This document shows, one piece after another, positions 52,477 to 62,083 of a DNA stretch of 64,000 nucleotides (positions are counted from its first letter, which is position 1; each line of letters begins with the position of its first letter). Where the stretch lies: the NCBI GenBank assembly GCA_050247255.1, contig JBFWUM010000016.1:17169-81168 (forward strand). Reading direction: 5' to 3'. Under the pieces are notes generated by a model. That model did no database searches, had not been told where the DNA came from, and saw only the letters and a program-made list of their open reading frames with translations. The translations under genes and the position numbers were made by a program. The DNA is from JBFWUM01 sp050247255. GTDB taxonomy: Bacteria > Acidobacteriota > Vicinamibacteria > Vicinamibacterales > UBA2999.

Positions 52477-53235
52477 GTGACTTCACGCGGCCTGGTCGTT
52501 TTGGCGCTTGTCCTTCATGTCGCCACCCTGGCTGCGCAGGCGCCGCCCGCCGCGGCGGTCGACATCGCCTGGGTGCGGATACCGGCCGGCACCTTCGAGA
52601 TGGGCTGCGGCATGCTCGACGAGCGCTGCGGCGGCGACGAGTACCCGAAGCACTCCGTCGCCTTCAGCAAGCCGTTCGAGATGATGGCGACGGAGGTGAC
52701 CGCGGGGATGTACCGCGCCGCGGCGCCGGTCATCGACGATCAGCCGGCCTGGAGCACCTCGCCCGATCATCCGGTCGTCATCGTCACCTGGGACGAGGCG
52801 CAGGCGTTTTGCCGGGGCGTCGGCGGCCGCCTGCCAACTGAAGCGGAATGGGAGTACGCCGCGCGCGGCGGCAAGTCCGATCTCGTCTATCCGTGGGGCA
52901 ACGAGCCGCCCACGGATCGCGAGGGCGCCGTGAACGGCGCCGCGTTCGAAGGGGACGCGGCGTGGCCGGTGAAGTCGTTCGCCGCCAACGGATTCGGCCT
53001 CTACGACATGGCCGGGAACGTGTGGGAGTGGGTCGCGGACTGGGGCGGGTTCTACTCGCAGAGTTCGTTGCCGGCGACCGATCCCACGGGGCCCGATGGC
53101 GGCCGCACCCGCGTCGTGCGCGGCGGTTCGTACGGGGATGACCCGGTCAACCTGCGTGTGTCGAACCGGACGCCGAATCCTCCCGACCGGGCCAACGTGA
53201 ACGTCGGGTTCAGGTGCGTCCGCGAGGCGCGCTGA
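52477..53235 (+). CDS. secreted SUMF1/FGE-fold protein without the catalytic cysteines
   Basis: The 252-residue product has a signal peptide (LVVLALVLHVATLAAQA) and a formylglycine-generating-enzyme-type (SUMF1) domain: WVRIPAGTFEMGC, RLPTEAEWEYAARGG, YDMAGNVWEWVADWGG, RVVRGGSYGDD and VGFRCVREAR. The C-terminal part lacks the CxxxxC pair used by true FGE after GGS(F/W/Y). It is therefore probably a SUMF-fold binding or partner protein. The start is chosen by the -10 and the signal peptide. Confidence 0.83.
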   Translation: MTSRGLVVLALVLHVATLAAQAPPAAAVDIAWVRIPAGTFEMGCGMLDERCGGDEYPKHSVAFSKPFEMMATEVTAGMYRAAAPVIDDQPAWSTSPDHPVVIVTWDEAQAFCRGVGGRLPTEAEWEYAARGGKSDLVYPWGNEPPTDREGAVNGAAFEGDAAWPVKSFAANGFGLYDMAGNVWEWVADWGGFYSQSSLPATDPTGPDGGRTRVVRGGSYGDDPVNLRVSNRTPNPPDRANVNVGFRCVREAR

Positions 53236-54586
53236 AGAACGCGTAGTACACCGGGACGCCCGCGAACACGATGCCGAACGTCACCCCGGTCCAGACCGGG
53301 TCGCTGACGAGCGCGTTCCCGACCAGGAAGACCACCGCGGCGATGAACAACGCCGGGACGATCGGATACCCCGGCACCCGGTAGGGACGCGGCAGGTCCG
53401 GGCGCAACCGCCGCAACCGGTAGAGTCCCGCAATCGCCAGCCCGTAGAACGGCCAGATCGACAACACGAACGTGTCGGCCAGCTGCTCGAACGTGCGCGT
53501 CAGCACGAACGCGACGCCAAGCACTGCGGCGAGCCCGATGGCGACGTACGGCGTCCCGTAGCGGGGATGCACGGCGGCGACGCGCCGGAAGAACAACCGG
53601 TCGTCGGCCATCGCAAAGAACACCCGCGGCGCCGCCAGCATCGTCGACGTCAACGCGCCGAAGGCCGAGATGGTCACCACGATCGACACGAAGCTCGCCC
53701 CGGCGGCGCCGAAGATCCGCTGCATGGTGTCGGCGGCGATCAGGCGCGACGTGGCGATGCCCTCCACCGGCGTGACGAAGAGATACGCGAGATTGGCGGC
53801 CAGGTAGATCGTCAGGATGGCCAGCGTGCCCATGACGATGGCCCGCGGCAGGTTGCGGGCGCCGTCGGCCACCTCGCCGCCGGCGAACGAGACGTCGGCG
53901 AACCCGTCATACGCCCAGAGTACCGAGATGAGCGCCAGGCCGAACGCGCTGGCGGTGACGCCGGACCGGCTGACGGCCACACCGCCGACCTCAGGATCGA
54001 GCGCAGCGTCGCTGAGGAAGTTCCCGAACGCGGCGCCGGCGCCGCCGCCGAACGCGAAGGCCAGCACGACGATGGCGCCGAGCGCGCTGAACTTCGCCAG
54101 CGTCGTCCAGCCGGCGACGGCAGCACCCAGCTGGACGCCGCGGATATTGATGAGCGCGGTGACGACGATCGCGGCGGCCGCGAGCAGATCGGTCGCCAGC
54201 CCCAGCGTACCGGGATCGTACCCAAGCGAGCGCAGTGCGTATTCCGCGAACACGGTGGAAATTGCGCCGGCCGCCGAGGCGCGGATCAACACCAGCTCGG
54301 CCCAGCCAAACAGGAAGCCGGCGAGCCGCCCCCAGCCTTCGCGGATGTAGGCGTACCAGCCGCCGGTGTGCGGCAGTGAGCCGGCCAGCTCCGCGACCGA
54401 GAGCGCGCCGCAGAGTGAGAGCAGTCCGCCGGCGACCCAGACGAGCAGCATCAACTCCGGGTCGGGGACGCGCGCGGCGATGCCCGCCGGCGTGCGGAAG
54501 ATGCCGGAGCCGATCGTCACGCCAATGACGAGGCCGACCGCGCCCCAGAAGCCGATGCGGCGCGCCAGCTGCGCCTGAGGTTCCAT
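53210..54586 (-). CDS. amino-acid/polyamine (APC) permease
   Basis: The 458-residue protein has about 12 membrane segments and the APC family marks: VGLVIGVTIGSGIFRTPAGIA at the first helix, LIRASAAGAISTVFAEYA, ISVLWAYDGFADVSFAGGEVADGARNLPRAI, TISAFGALTSTMLAAPRVFFAMA and the end PYRVPGYPIVPALF. It probably imports amino acids with protons or exchanges them. The ATG at 54586 excludes the upstream ASAFRRKA segment, which comes from a palindrome copy. The 3' end overlaps the SUMF-like gene by 26 bp. Confidence 0.92.
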   Translation of the reverse strand: MEPQAQLARRIGFWGAVGLVIGVTIGSGIFRTPAGIAARVPDPELMLLVWVAGGLLSLCGALSVAELAGSLPHTGGWYAYIREGWGRLAGFLFGWAELVLIRASAAGAISTVFAEYALRSLGYDPGTLGLATDLLAAAAIVVTALINIRGVQLGAAVAGWTTLAKFSALGAIVVLAFAFGGGAGAAFGNFLSDAALDPEVGGVAVSRSGVTASAFGLALISVLWAYDGFADVSFAGGEVADGARNLPRAIVMGTLAILTIYLAANLAYLFVTPVEGIATSRLIAADTMQRIFGAAGASFVSIVVTISAFGALTSTMLAAPRVFFAMADDRLFFRRVAAVHPRYGTPYVAIGLAAVLGVAFVLTRTFEQLADTFVLSIWPFYGLAIAGLYRLRRLRPDLPRPYRVPGYPIVPALFIAAVVFLVGNALVSDPVWTGVTFGIVFAGVPVYYAFFSAPRGRT

Positions 54587-54641
54587 CGAGCTAGAGCGTA
54601 TCGCAACGCGGCGCAGGGATTGCTCCCGTCGAGGGTTGGCC

Positions 54642-54720
54642 TTCCGCCTGAAGGCGGACGCCACGGTGGCTTCCGCCTTCAGCCGGAAGACGGTGGCTTC
54701 CGGCTTCAGCCGGAAGAAGG
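54642..54720. repeat. array of three CT-GA-AG palindromes, one direct and two inverted
   Basis: Copy one (54642-54659, tail GCCACGG) points right. Copies two (54671-54688) and three (54698-54715) are in the opposite orientation, with GTGGC before them (the reverse complement of the tail). The third has a perfect 8-bp stem of TTCCGGCT. They fill the divergent promoter region between the permease and the SRPBCC gene and would be translated as ASAFSRK-type peptides. Confidence 0.75.
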
Positions 54721-54728
54721 AGGCAGCG

Positions 54729-55588
54729 ATGGCAGTAGAGACGTTTCATCGGCTGGGCACGGAAGGGCTCGCCGCCGACGTCGGCGACGTGCGGCGCCCG
54801 GTCCGGCGCGAGCGGCGGTGGCAGCGCATGAATGTCGGCAGCATGGAGCGCTGGCTGTCGGTGGTGGCCGGCGGCGCGCTGGCGGCGTACGCGCTGCGGC
54901 GGCGCGAGAAGGTTGGCGGGGCAGCGGCGCTTGCCGGCGCGGCGCTCCTGTATCGCGGGGCGACGGGGCACTGCGACGTCTACGAGGCGCTCGGCGTGAA
55001 CCGGGCTCGCGGCGAGGGACGCGGCACCGGCGTGATCGCCGACTTCGGATCGGACACGCGCCAGCGCCTCGGCGGCGCCCGCGGCATTCACGTCGAGGAG
55101 TCGGTCACCATCAATCGTCCGATTGGCGAGGTCTATCGCTTCTGGCGCAATTTCGAGAACCTGCCGACGTTCATGCAGCACCTCGAGTCGGTGGCGATGC
55201 GCGAGGCCGGCGTCTCGCACTGGGTCGCCAGGGGACCGGCGGGCATGAAGGTGGAGTGGGATGCGCGCATCATCAACGAGGTCGAGAACAAGGTGATCGG
55301 CTGGCAGTCGCTGGAGGGGGCGACCGTCTCGACCGCCGGCTCGGTCAACTTCGATCAGGATCCGCACGGCACGCGGGTCACCGTGCACCTGCAGTACAAC
55401 CCGCCTGGCGGCCGGCTCGGCGCCGCGGTCGCGCGCCTCTTCGGCGAGGAGCCGAACCAGACGATCCGCGAGGACCTGCGCCGGTTCAAGCGGCTGATCG
55501 AGACCGGCGAGGTCCCGACCACCGAGGGACAGCCCTCGGGACGGCGCATGCGCTACAGCGTCTGGAACGGACGGGAAGGGGTGCCGCG

Positions 55589-55592
<4 letters not shown>
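54729..55592 (+). CDS. SRPBCC-domain membrane protein (cyclase/dehydrase type)
   Basis: The 287-residue product has an N-terminal DUF2892-like membrane hairpin (SMERWLSVVAGGALAAYAL and AAALAGAALLYRGATGHCDVYEALG). A C-terminal SRPBCC domain follows (VEESVTINRPIGEVYRFWRNFENL, WDARIINEVENKVIGWQSLEGA, TVHLQYNPPGGRLGAAVA). The fold binds lipid-like ligands. The function is unknown. The ATG is supported by GAAGGAGG 6 nt upstream. It overlaps the alcohol dehydrogenase gene by 4 bp. Confidence 0.86.
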
Positions 55593-56754
<1,162 letters not shown>

Positions 56755-56758
<4 letters not shown>

Positions 56759-57798
56759 AGCTCGTTGTTCCTGGCCGCCGCGTTGTAGGTCGTGGCGGTC
56801 AGGATCGAGCCGGGGCCGGCGACGTCGCTTTCGTTCTCGCGCCCGGGGCGCGGTTCGTCGCCGTCGTGGCGCGCCGGCGCCGGCAGCAGCCCGTTCACCA
56901 TCGTCATCGCGTTCGCGAAGACTTCGGGCGCCAGCTGGCGCGCCAGGATGGCGAGCTTTGCCTGCACCGTGATCACCAGTTCCGCGTCGCCATAGCGGCA
57001 GGCCTGGATGATCTGGCGCGCGGCGCGTTCGACGCCGATCGTTGCCAGCGGCAGCGAGTCGGCGATGGCGAACCACGCATACTCCTGCGGCCGCTGCCCC
57101 TTGAACAGCGCGTTGATCGGCGAGCCTGTACGCATCAGCCCGGGGAACACGGTGGTGACGACGATGTTGTCGCGGGCGAGCTCGGTGCGCAGCCCTTCGG
57201 AGAACCCGGCGAGCGCGAACTTGCTGGCGGAGTAGGGCAGCATGTGCGGCACGGAGATGCGGCCGCCGATCGAGGAGATGTTGACGATGCGTCCGTGGCC
57301 GGCGCGGCGCATGTGTGGCAGCGCGGCCTGCACGGCGTAGAGCGGGCCCCAGAAGTGGGTCCGCATCGCCAGGTCGTAGTCCTCGAGCCGCTGGTGCTCG
57401 AACGGGCCGACCTGGATGATGCCGGCGTTGTTGATCAGCACGTCGCACGCGCCGAAGCGGCCGGTCGCCTGCGCGATGGCGCGCTCGGCATCGTCGCGGA
57501 TGCCGATGTCGGCCGCGACCGTCAGGACGTCGAGGCCCGGGGACTCGCGCGTCAGCTCGTCCGCCGCGCGCTGGAGTTCCGCGGCATCGCGCGCCACGAG
57601 CGTGAGCCGGGCGCCTTCGGCGGCGAGCTGGCGCGCGAGAACCAGCCCGAGCCCGCGTGAGCCTCCCGTAATCACGACCGATCGGCCGCGAAAGTCATAG
57701 GCGCTGCGGCGCCGCCACGCCTGCTGCGCGGCCAGCACGACTCCGGCCCCCAACACCGCAAGGGCCACGGCCCGCTTCCTTCGCTGAGTCACCTGCAT
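56755..57798 (-). CDS. membrane-anchored SDR-family oxidoreductase
   Basis: The 347-residue product has an N-terminal membrane helix (RAVALAVLGAGVVLAAQQAW) followed by an SDR domain: VVITGGSRGLGLVL, LINNAGIIQVGPFEHQ, IVNISSIGGR, YSASKFALAGF and the C-terminal extension to about residue 330. Helix-anchored SDRs of this kind act on lipids or retinoid-like substrates at membranes. The ATG at 57798 follows the basic MQVTQRRKR. An ATG at 57825 is an alternative. Confidence 0.88.
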
Positions 57799-57843
57799 AG
57801 TTTCGCCCCCGTCGTGCAAATCCACGCAACGTCTATACCGCTG

Positions 57844-57880
57844 TACCTTTGACCCTTGCCCTTTGACCTTTGCCTTTCCT
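57844..57880. repeat. degenerate word-repeat tract (CCTTTGAC words)
   Basis: Four imperfect copies of CCTTTGACC/CCTTGCCC words lie between the SDR start and the MrfA promoter. They are very regular, and unlike the rest of the region they contain many T. Confidence 0.7.
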
Positions 57881-57884
57881 ACGC

Positions 57885-57890
57885 TACTAT
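57885..57890 (+). promoter_or_regulatory. -10-like TACTAT before mrfA
   Basis: TACTAT ends 12 nt before the ATG at 57903. With the usual spacing the transcript would begin about 5 nt or less before the start codon. Confidence 0.5.
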
Positions 57891-57902
57891 CTTCGCCGTC
57901 CC

Positions 57903-60257
57903 ATGTTGCCGGCGAAGCGGACCGATCCTGCGCACGACATCGCCCTGCAGGGGGTGCTGGACCGCCTGACGGGCGGAGCGATCGAACGTCCGGACCAGCC
58001 CGACGGGTGGGTCACCGCGGTACGCCGGCTGCCCGCGCGCACGGCAGACTACGCGCCCTTTCCGGAGGCGATCGACGCGCGGCTGCAGGACGTCCTGCGC
58101 GGCCGCGGTATCGATCAGCTCTACACGCACCAGGCCACGGCCATCGCCCACGCGCTGGCGGGGCGCAACGTGGTGATCACCACGCCCACGGCGTCGGGGA
58201 AAACGCTCTGCTACAACGCGCCGGTACTGAGCGCGGTGCTGCGGGACCCATCGGCGCGGGCGCTGTATCTGTTCCCGACCAAGGCACTGGCGCAGGATCA
58301 GCTCGCTGAGCTCCACGAACTGGCGGAACGCCTCGGCGATGCCGACATCGGCGTCTTCACCTACGACGGCGACACGCCGCAGGACGCGAGGCGCGCCATC
58401 CGCGGCAAGGCGCACGTGGTGCTCAGCAATCCCGACATGATCCACTCGGGCATCCTGCCGCACCATCCGCGCTGGGCGAAGCTGTTCGAGAACCTTCGCT
58501 ACGTCGTCATCGACGAGCTGCACGCCTATCGCGGCGTGTTCGGCAGCCACCTGACCAACGTGTTGCGGCGGCTGCGGCGCGTGTGCCGGCACTACGGATC
58601 GAATCCGGTCTTCATCTGCTCGTCGGCGACCATCGCCAACCCGCGCGAGCTTGCCGAAGCGCTGGTCGAGCAGCCGTTCGAGCTGGTGTCGGAAAGCGGC
58701 GCGCCCCGCGGCGAGAAGTACTTCCTCTTCGTCAACCCGCCGGTGGTGAACAAGCAGCTGGGCATCCGGCGGTCGTACCTGGCGGAAACGCGGCGGATTG
58801 CCGCGGAGTTCCTGAAGCGGCAGCTGCAGTTGATCGTGTTCGCGCAGAGCCGGCTGTCCACGGAGATCCTCACGACCTACCTGAAGGACGACTTCGACGG
58901 CCCGCCGGGGACCGCGGAGCAGATTCGCGGTTACCGCGGCGGCTACCTGCCGCAGCGGCGCCGCGAGATCGAGAAGGGGCTGCGCGAGGGGAGCGTGCGT
59001 GCGGTGGTATCGACCAACGCGCTGGAGCTCGGCCTCGACATCGGCGCGCTCGACGTCTGCGTCATGGCCGGCTACCCGGGCACGGTGGCGGCCACCTGGC
59101 AGCGCGCCGGGCGCGCGGGGCGGCGCAGCGGGCGATCCGCCGCGGTGCTGGTGGCCAGCAGTGCGCCGCTCGACCAGTACGTCGTCCGCCACCCGTCGTT
59201 CTTTTTCGACGCCCCCCCGGAGCATGCGCTGATCAATCCGGACAACCTGCACATCCTGGTCGATCATGTGAAATGCGCGGCGTTCGAGCTGCCATTCACG
59301 ACGGCAGAGGAGTACGGGCGCCACGACCTCCAGCAGGTGCTCGGCGTGCTCGAGGAGAGCGGCCTCGTCCATCGCGCGGAGGAGACCTGGCAGTGGACGA
59401 GCGAGTCGTACCCGGCCGACGCGGTGAGCCTGCGCTCGATCTCGTCCGACAACTTCGTCGTCGTCGACACGACGCGCGGCGCGGACGTGATTGGCGAGAC
59501 CAGCTTCAGCAGCGGGCCGTCAACGCTGCACGAGAAGGCGATCTACCTGCTCGAAGGAGCGCTCTACCAGGTGGAGAGGCTCGACTTCGAGGGGCGGAAG
59601 GCGTACGTGCGGCAGATCGACTGCGACTACTACACGGACGCGATCACTTACACGAAGGTGACGGCGCTCGAGACGTTCGCGACTGACGGGCCGGCTGACG
59701 CCGGCCCCCACGTGCGGTCGCATGGCGAGGTGCACGTCGCCTCGCGCGTCGTCGGCTTCAAGAAGATCAAGTTCTACACGAACGAGAACGTCGGGTCGGG
59801 GGAGCTGGATCTGCCCGAGCAGCAGATGCACACGACCGCCTACTGGCTGACGATTCCGCGGGCGGTGATGGCGGCGCTGCCGTTTGCCTCCGATGACCGC
59901 CGCGACGGCATCGTCGGGCTGTCGTTCGCGCTGCGGCAGGTGGCGCAGCTGCTGCTGATGTGCGATCGACAGGACATCGGCATCTCCATCGGCGACGATG
60001 ACGTTTACGATCTTGTCGAGCCGCGCATCTTCGTCTACGACAACTATCCCGGTGGCATCGGCTTCAGCGAGCCGCTGTATGGGATGCATGCCGAGCTGCT
60101 GTCACGGACGCGGGAGCTGATTGCCGCCTGCGAGTGCGAGCAGGGGTGCCCGGCGTGCGTCGGGCCGCTCGGCAGCGTCGGGCCGATGGCGAAAACGGTG
60201 GCGCTGCGGGTGCTGGATCTCGTGATCGCCCCGGCGCTCGAAAGCGGGGCGGCGTGA
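57903..60257 (+). CDS. mrfA: MrfA/YprA-like DEAD-box helicase with DUF1998 domain
   Basis: The 784-residue protein is an SF2 helicase: YTHQATAIAHALAG, Walker A TPTASGKT (94-101), VVIDELHAYRGVFG, SSATIANP, ALELGLDIGALDV and QRAGRAGRR. A C-terminal DUF1998-type zinc domain follows with CECEQGCPACVGP. It matches MrfA (YprA) of Bacillus subtilis and yeast Hrq1, which unwind 3'-5' and repair mitomycin C damage. The next gene encodes the partner MrfB. A small palindrome is read in frame as GPADAGPH near residue 597. Confidence 0.92.
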   Translation: MLPAKRTDPAHDIALQGVLDRLTGGAIERPDQPDGWVTAVRRLPARTADYAPFPEAIDARLQDVLRGRGIDQLYTHQATAIAHALAGRNVVITTPTASGKTLCYNAPVLSAVLRDPSARALYLFPTKALAQDQLAELHELAERLGDADIGVFTYDGDTPQDARRAIRGKAHVVLSNPDMIHSGILPHHPRWAKLFENLRYVVIDELHAYRGVFGSHLTNVLRRLRRVCRHYGSNPVFICSSATIANPRELAEALVEQPFELVSESGAPRGEKYFLFVNPPVVNKQLGIRRSYLAETRRIAAEFLKRQLQLIVFAQSRLSTEILTTYLKDDFDGPPGTAEQIRGYRGGYLPQRRREIEKGLREGSVRAVVSTNALELGLDIGALDVCVMAGYPGTVAATWQRAGRAGRRSGRSAAVLVASSAPLDQYVVRHPSFFFDAPPEHALINPDNLHILVDHVKCAAFELPFTTAEEYGRHDLQQVLGVLEESGLVHRAEETWQWTSESYPADAVSLRSISSDNFVVVDTTRGADVIGETSFSSGPSTLHEKAIYLLEGALYQVERLDFEGRKAYVRQIDCDYYTDAITYTKVTALETFATDGPADAGPHVRSHGEVHVASRVVGFKKIKFYTNENVGSGELDLPEQQMHTTAYWLTIPRAVMAALPFASDDRRDGIVGLSFALRQVAQLLLMCDRQDIGISIGDDDVYDLVEPRIFVYDNYPGGIGFSEPLYGMHAELLSRTRELIAACECEQGCPACVGPLGSVGPMAKTVALRVLDLVIAPALESGAA
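59688..59713. repeat. small palindrome with tail inside the mrfA gene
   Basis: GGGCCGGC and GCCGGCCC form an 8-bp stem around TGAC, with tail CCACGT. It is translated in frame as DGPADAGPHV between two conserved blocks of the helicase. The copy at 44032 has the same outer stem. Confidence 0.65.
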
Positions 60258-61489
60258 GCTCGCTGGTCGAACGGCTGCGCGGGGTCGTCAGGCCGGCGGG
60301 TGATGTGGCACCCCGTCTAGGGGCGCCCTGCGGCGACCACGCGGCGGACGTGTTGGGCGGCGAGTGGCGCGAGGACTCGGGGCACCGCTTCCTGGTCGTC
60401 GATCGGAAGTACGCGCCGGGCCATCGTCACGGGCACGTTGCGGTGTGCGATGCCGCCCCGGACGAGGAGGCGCCGCGGCGGCTGCACCTGCTGGCCGGCC
60501 CCCACGCGACGCGGGCGCTCGAACGCCTCCTGTTCGTCGACCTCGAGACGACAGGCCTTGCCGGCGGCGCCGGGACCTACGCGTTTCTCGTGGGGTGTGG
60601 CTGGTGGGACGGCGCCTGCTTCCGTGTCCGCCAGTTCTTCCTGTCCGCCTTCGGCGCGGAACGCGTCCTGCTGGACGCCGTCACCGAGCTTGCCGGCAGC
60701 GCCGGCACGGTGGTCACCTACAACGGCAAGTCGTTCGACCTGCCGCTGATCGAGACGCGTTACCTCCTGCACCGGATGACGACGCCATTCGCCGGGATGC
60801 CGCACGTCGACATGCTGCATCCGGCGCGGCGGCTGTGGCGCGACGAGCAGGAGGGCTGCCGGCTGATGGAGCTCGAGGCCGCGTTGTTCGGCCACGAACG
60901 CGAGGGCGACGTCCCCGGCTTCGAGATTCCGGCGCGCTACTTCAATTTCGTCCGCAGCGGCGATGCCCGGCCGCTCGAGCCGGTGCTCGAGCACAACCGG
61001 CTCGACCTGCTGTCGCTCGCTCTGGTCACGGCGAGAGCCGCCCAGATGCTGGACGAGGGGCCCGCGGCGGCGCGCACCGCGCGCGAAGCCTTCGGCATGG
61101 GACGGCTGTACGAACGCGGGCAGTTCATCGGCGAGGCCTCGGCCTGCTACTGGCGCGGCGCGGAGCTGCCGGGCGACACCGCCATGCACGCCGAGAACCT
61201 GCGGGCCTACGCCGTGCTGGCGCGGCGCCAGCGCCGGTTCGCGGACGCCGCCGCCGCCTGGCGGCGGGTGCTGGCGCTGCAGCGCTGCCCGCCGCACGTC
61301 GCCCGCGAGGCCACCGAGGCGCTGGCTGTCCACCACGAGCATCGCATCCGCGACCTGGAGACGGCCCGGCAGTTCGCGCTGCAGGCGCTGCCGTTGCAGG
61401 GGAGCGCGGCGCGCCGCGAAGCGCTGCAGCATCGTCTCGCCAGGCTCAGCCGGAAGCTCGCGGCCGCGCCGACCGAAGCCTTATTCTGA
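60254..61489 (+). CDS. mrfB: MrfB/YprB-like exonuclease with TPR-like tail
   Basis: The 411-residue protein has an RNase H-like DEDD exonuclease domain: LLFVDLETTGLAGGAGTYAF (D-x-E), TYNGKSFDLPLIETRY, MPHVDMLHPARRLW and VLEHNRLDLLSLALV with the last His/Asp. A helical TPR-like C-terminal part follows (about 280-411). It matches MrfB (YprB) of Bacillus subtilis, which together with MrfA excises mitomycin C adducts. The GTG start overlaps the mrfA stop by 4 bp. A second AlkB gene follows 3 nt after the stop. Confidence 0.9.
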   Translation: MSSLVERLRGVVRPAGDVAPRLGAPCGDHAADVLGGEWREDSGHRFLVVDRKYAPGHRHGHVAVCDAAPDEEAPRRLHLLAGPHATRALERLLFVDLETTGLAGGAGTYAFLVGCGWWDGACFRVRQFFLSAFGAERVLLDAVTELAGSAGTVVTYNGKSFDLPLIETRYLLHRMTTPFAGMPHVDMLHPARRLWRDEQEGCRLMELEAALFGHEREGDVPGFEIPARYFNFVRSGDARPLEPVLEHNRLDLLSLALVTARAAQMLDEGPAAARTAREAFGMGRLYERGQFIGEASACYWRGAELPGDTAMHAENLRAYAVLARRQRRFADAAAAWRRVLALQRCPPHVAREATEALAVHHEHRIRDLETARQFALQALPLQGSAARREALQHRLARLSRKLAAAPTEALF

Positions 61490-61492
61490 AAC

Positions 61493-62083
61493 GTGCAACC
61501 CAGCCTGCTCGAGCCGGCGCTGCGCGTGCCGGAGGGCTTCGAGTATCGCGCCGGCTTCCTGGCCGCCGATGAGGAGCGCGCGCTGCTGGCCGCCATCGAC
61601 CCGCTGACGTTCTCCAACGTGGAGATGCGCGGCGGCGTCGCCCGGCGCCGGACGGCGCACTTCGGGTGGGCCTACGGCTACTACTCGCGGCGCACGTCGC
61701 CGGGTGAACCACTGCCGGAGTTTCTGCACGGCGTGCGCGCGCGGGCCGCGGCCTGGGCGGGGATCGAGCCGGAGGCGTTTGCCGAGGCGCTGGTCACCGA
61801 GTATCCCGCCGGCGCGCCGATCGGCTGGCATCGCGACGCGCCGATGTTCGGCGACATCGCCGGCATCTCCCTGGGCTCAGAGTGCCGGATGAAGTTCCGC
61901 CCATATGTGTCGCCGGGAGCTCTCGTTACCGGCGCGCCGCCGCGGCGTACGACGCATGAGATCGACCTCGAGGCGCGATCGGCGTATCTGATTCGCGGGC
62001 TGGCGCGGCAGCAGTACGAGCACCACATCCCGGCCGTGGATGCGCTCCGCTATTCGATAACGTTCCGGACGCTGCGGCGCTAG
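61493..62083 (+). CDS. AlkB-like dioxygenase, second type
   Basis: The 196-residue protein is a 2OG-Fe(II) dioxygenase of the AlkB superfamily: EYPAGAPIGWHRDAPMFG (H113, D115), YEHHIPAV (H177 or H178), and RYSITFRTLRR (R186, R192). The N-terminal half is unlike that of the first AlkB. The GTG start is 3 nt after the mrfB stop, so it is in one operon with mrfA and mrfB; a role in alkylation or crosslink repair with them is inference. It shares a CTAG stop with the convergent gene. Confidence 0.88.
   Translation: MQPSLLEPALRVPEGFEYRAGFLAADEERALLAAIDPLTFSNVEMRGGVARRRTAHFGWAYGYYSRRTSPGEPLPEFLHGVRARAAAWAGIEPEAFAEALVTEYPAGAPIGWHRDAPMFGDIAGISLGSECRMKFRPYVSPGALVTGAPPRRTTHEIDLEARSAYLIRGLARQQYEHHIPAVDALRYSITFRTLRR

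Noticed and set aside
54620..54728. N-terminal extensions of the permease and SRPBCC genes (ASAFRRK, AFRLKADAT)
   Set aside because: They are translations of the palindrome array. Downstream starts with good ribosome sites or family-length proteins are better.
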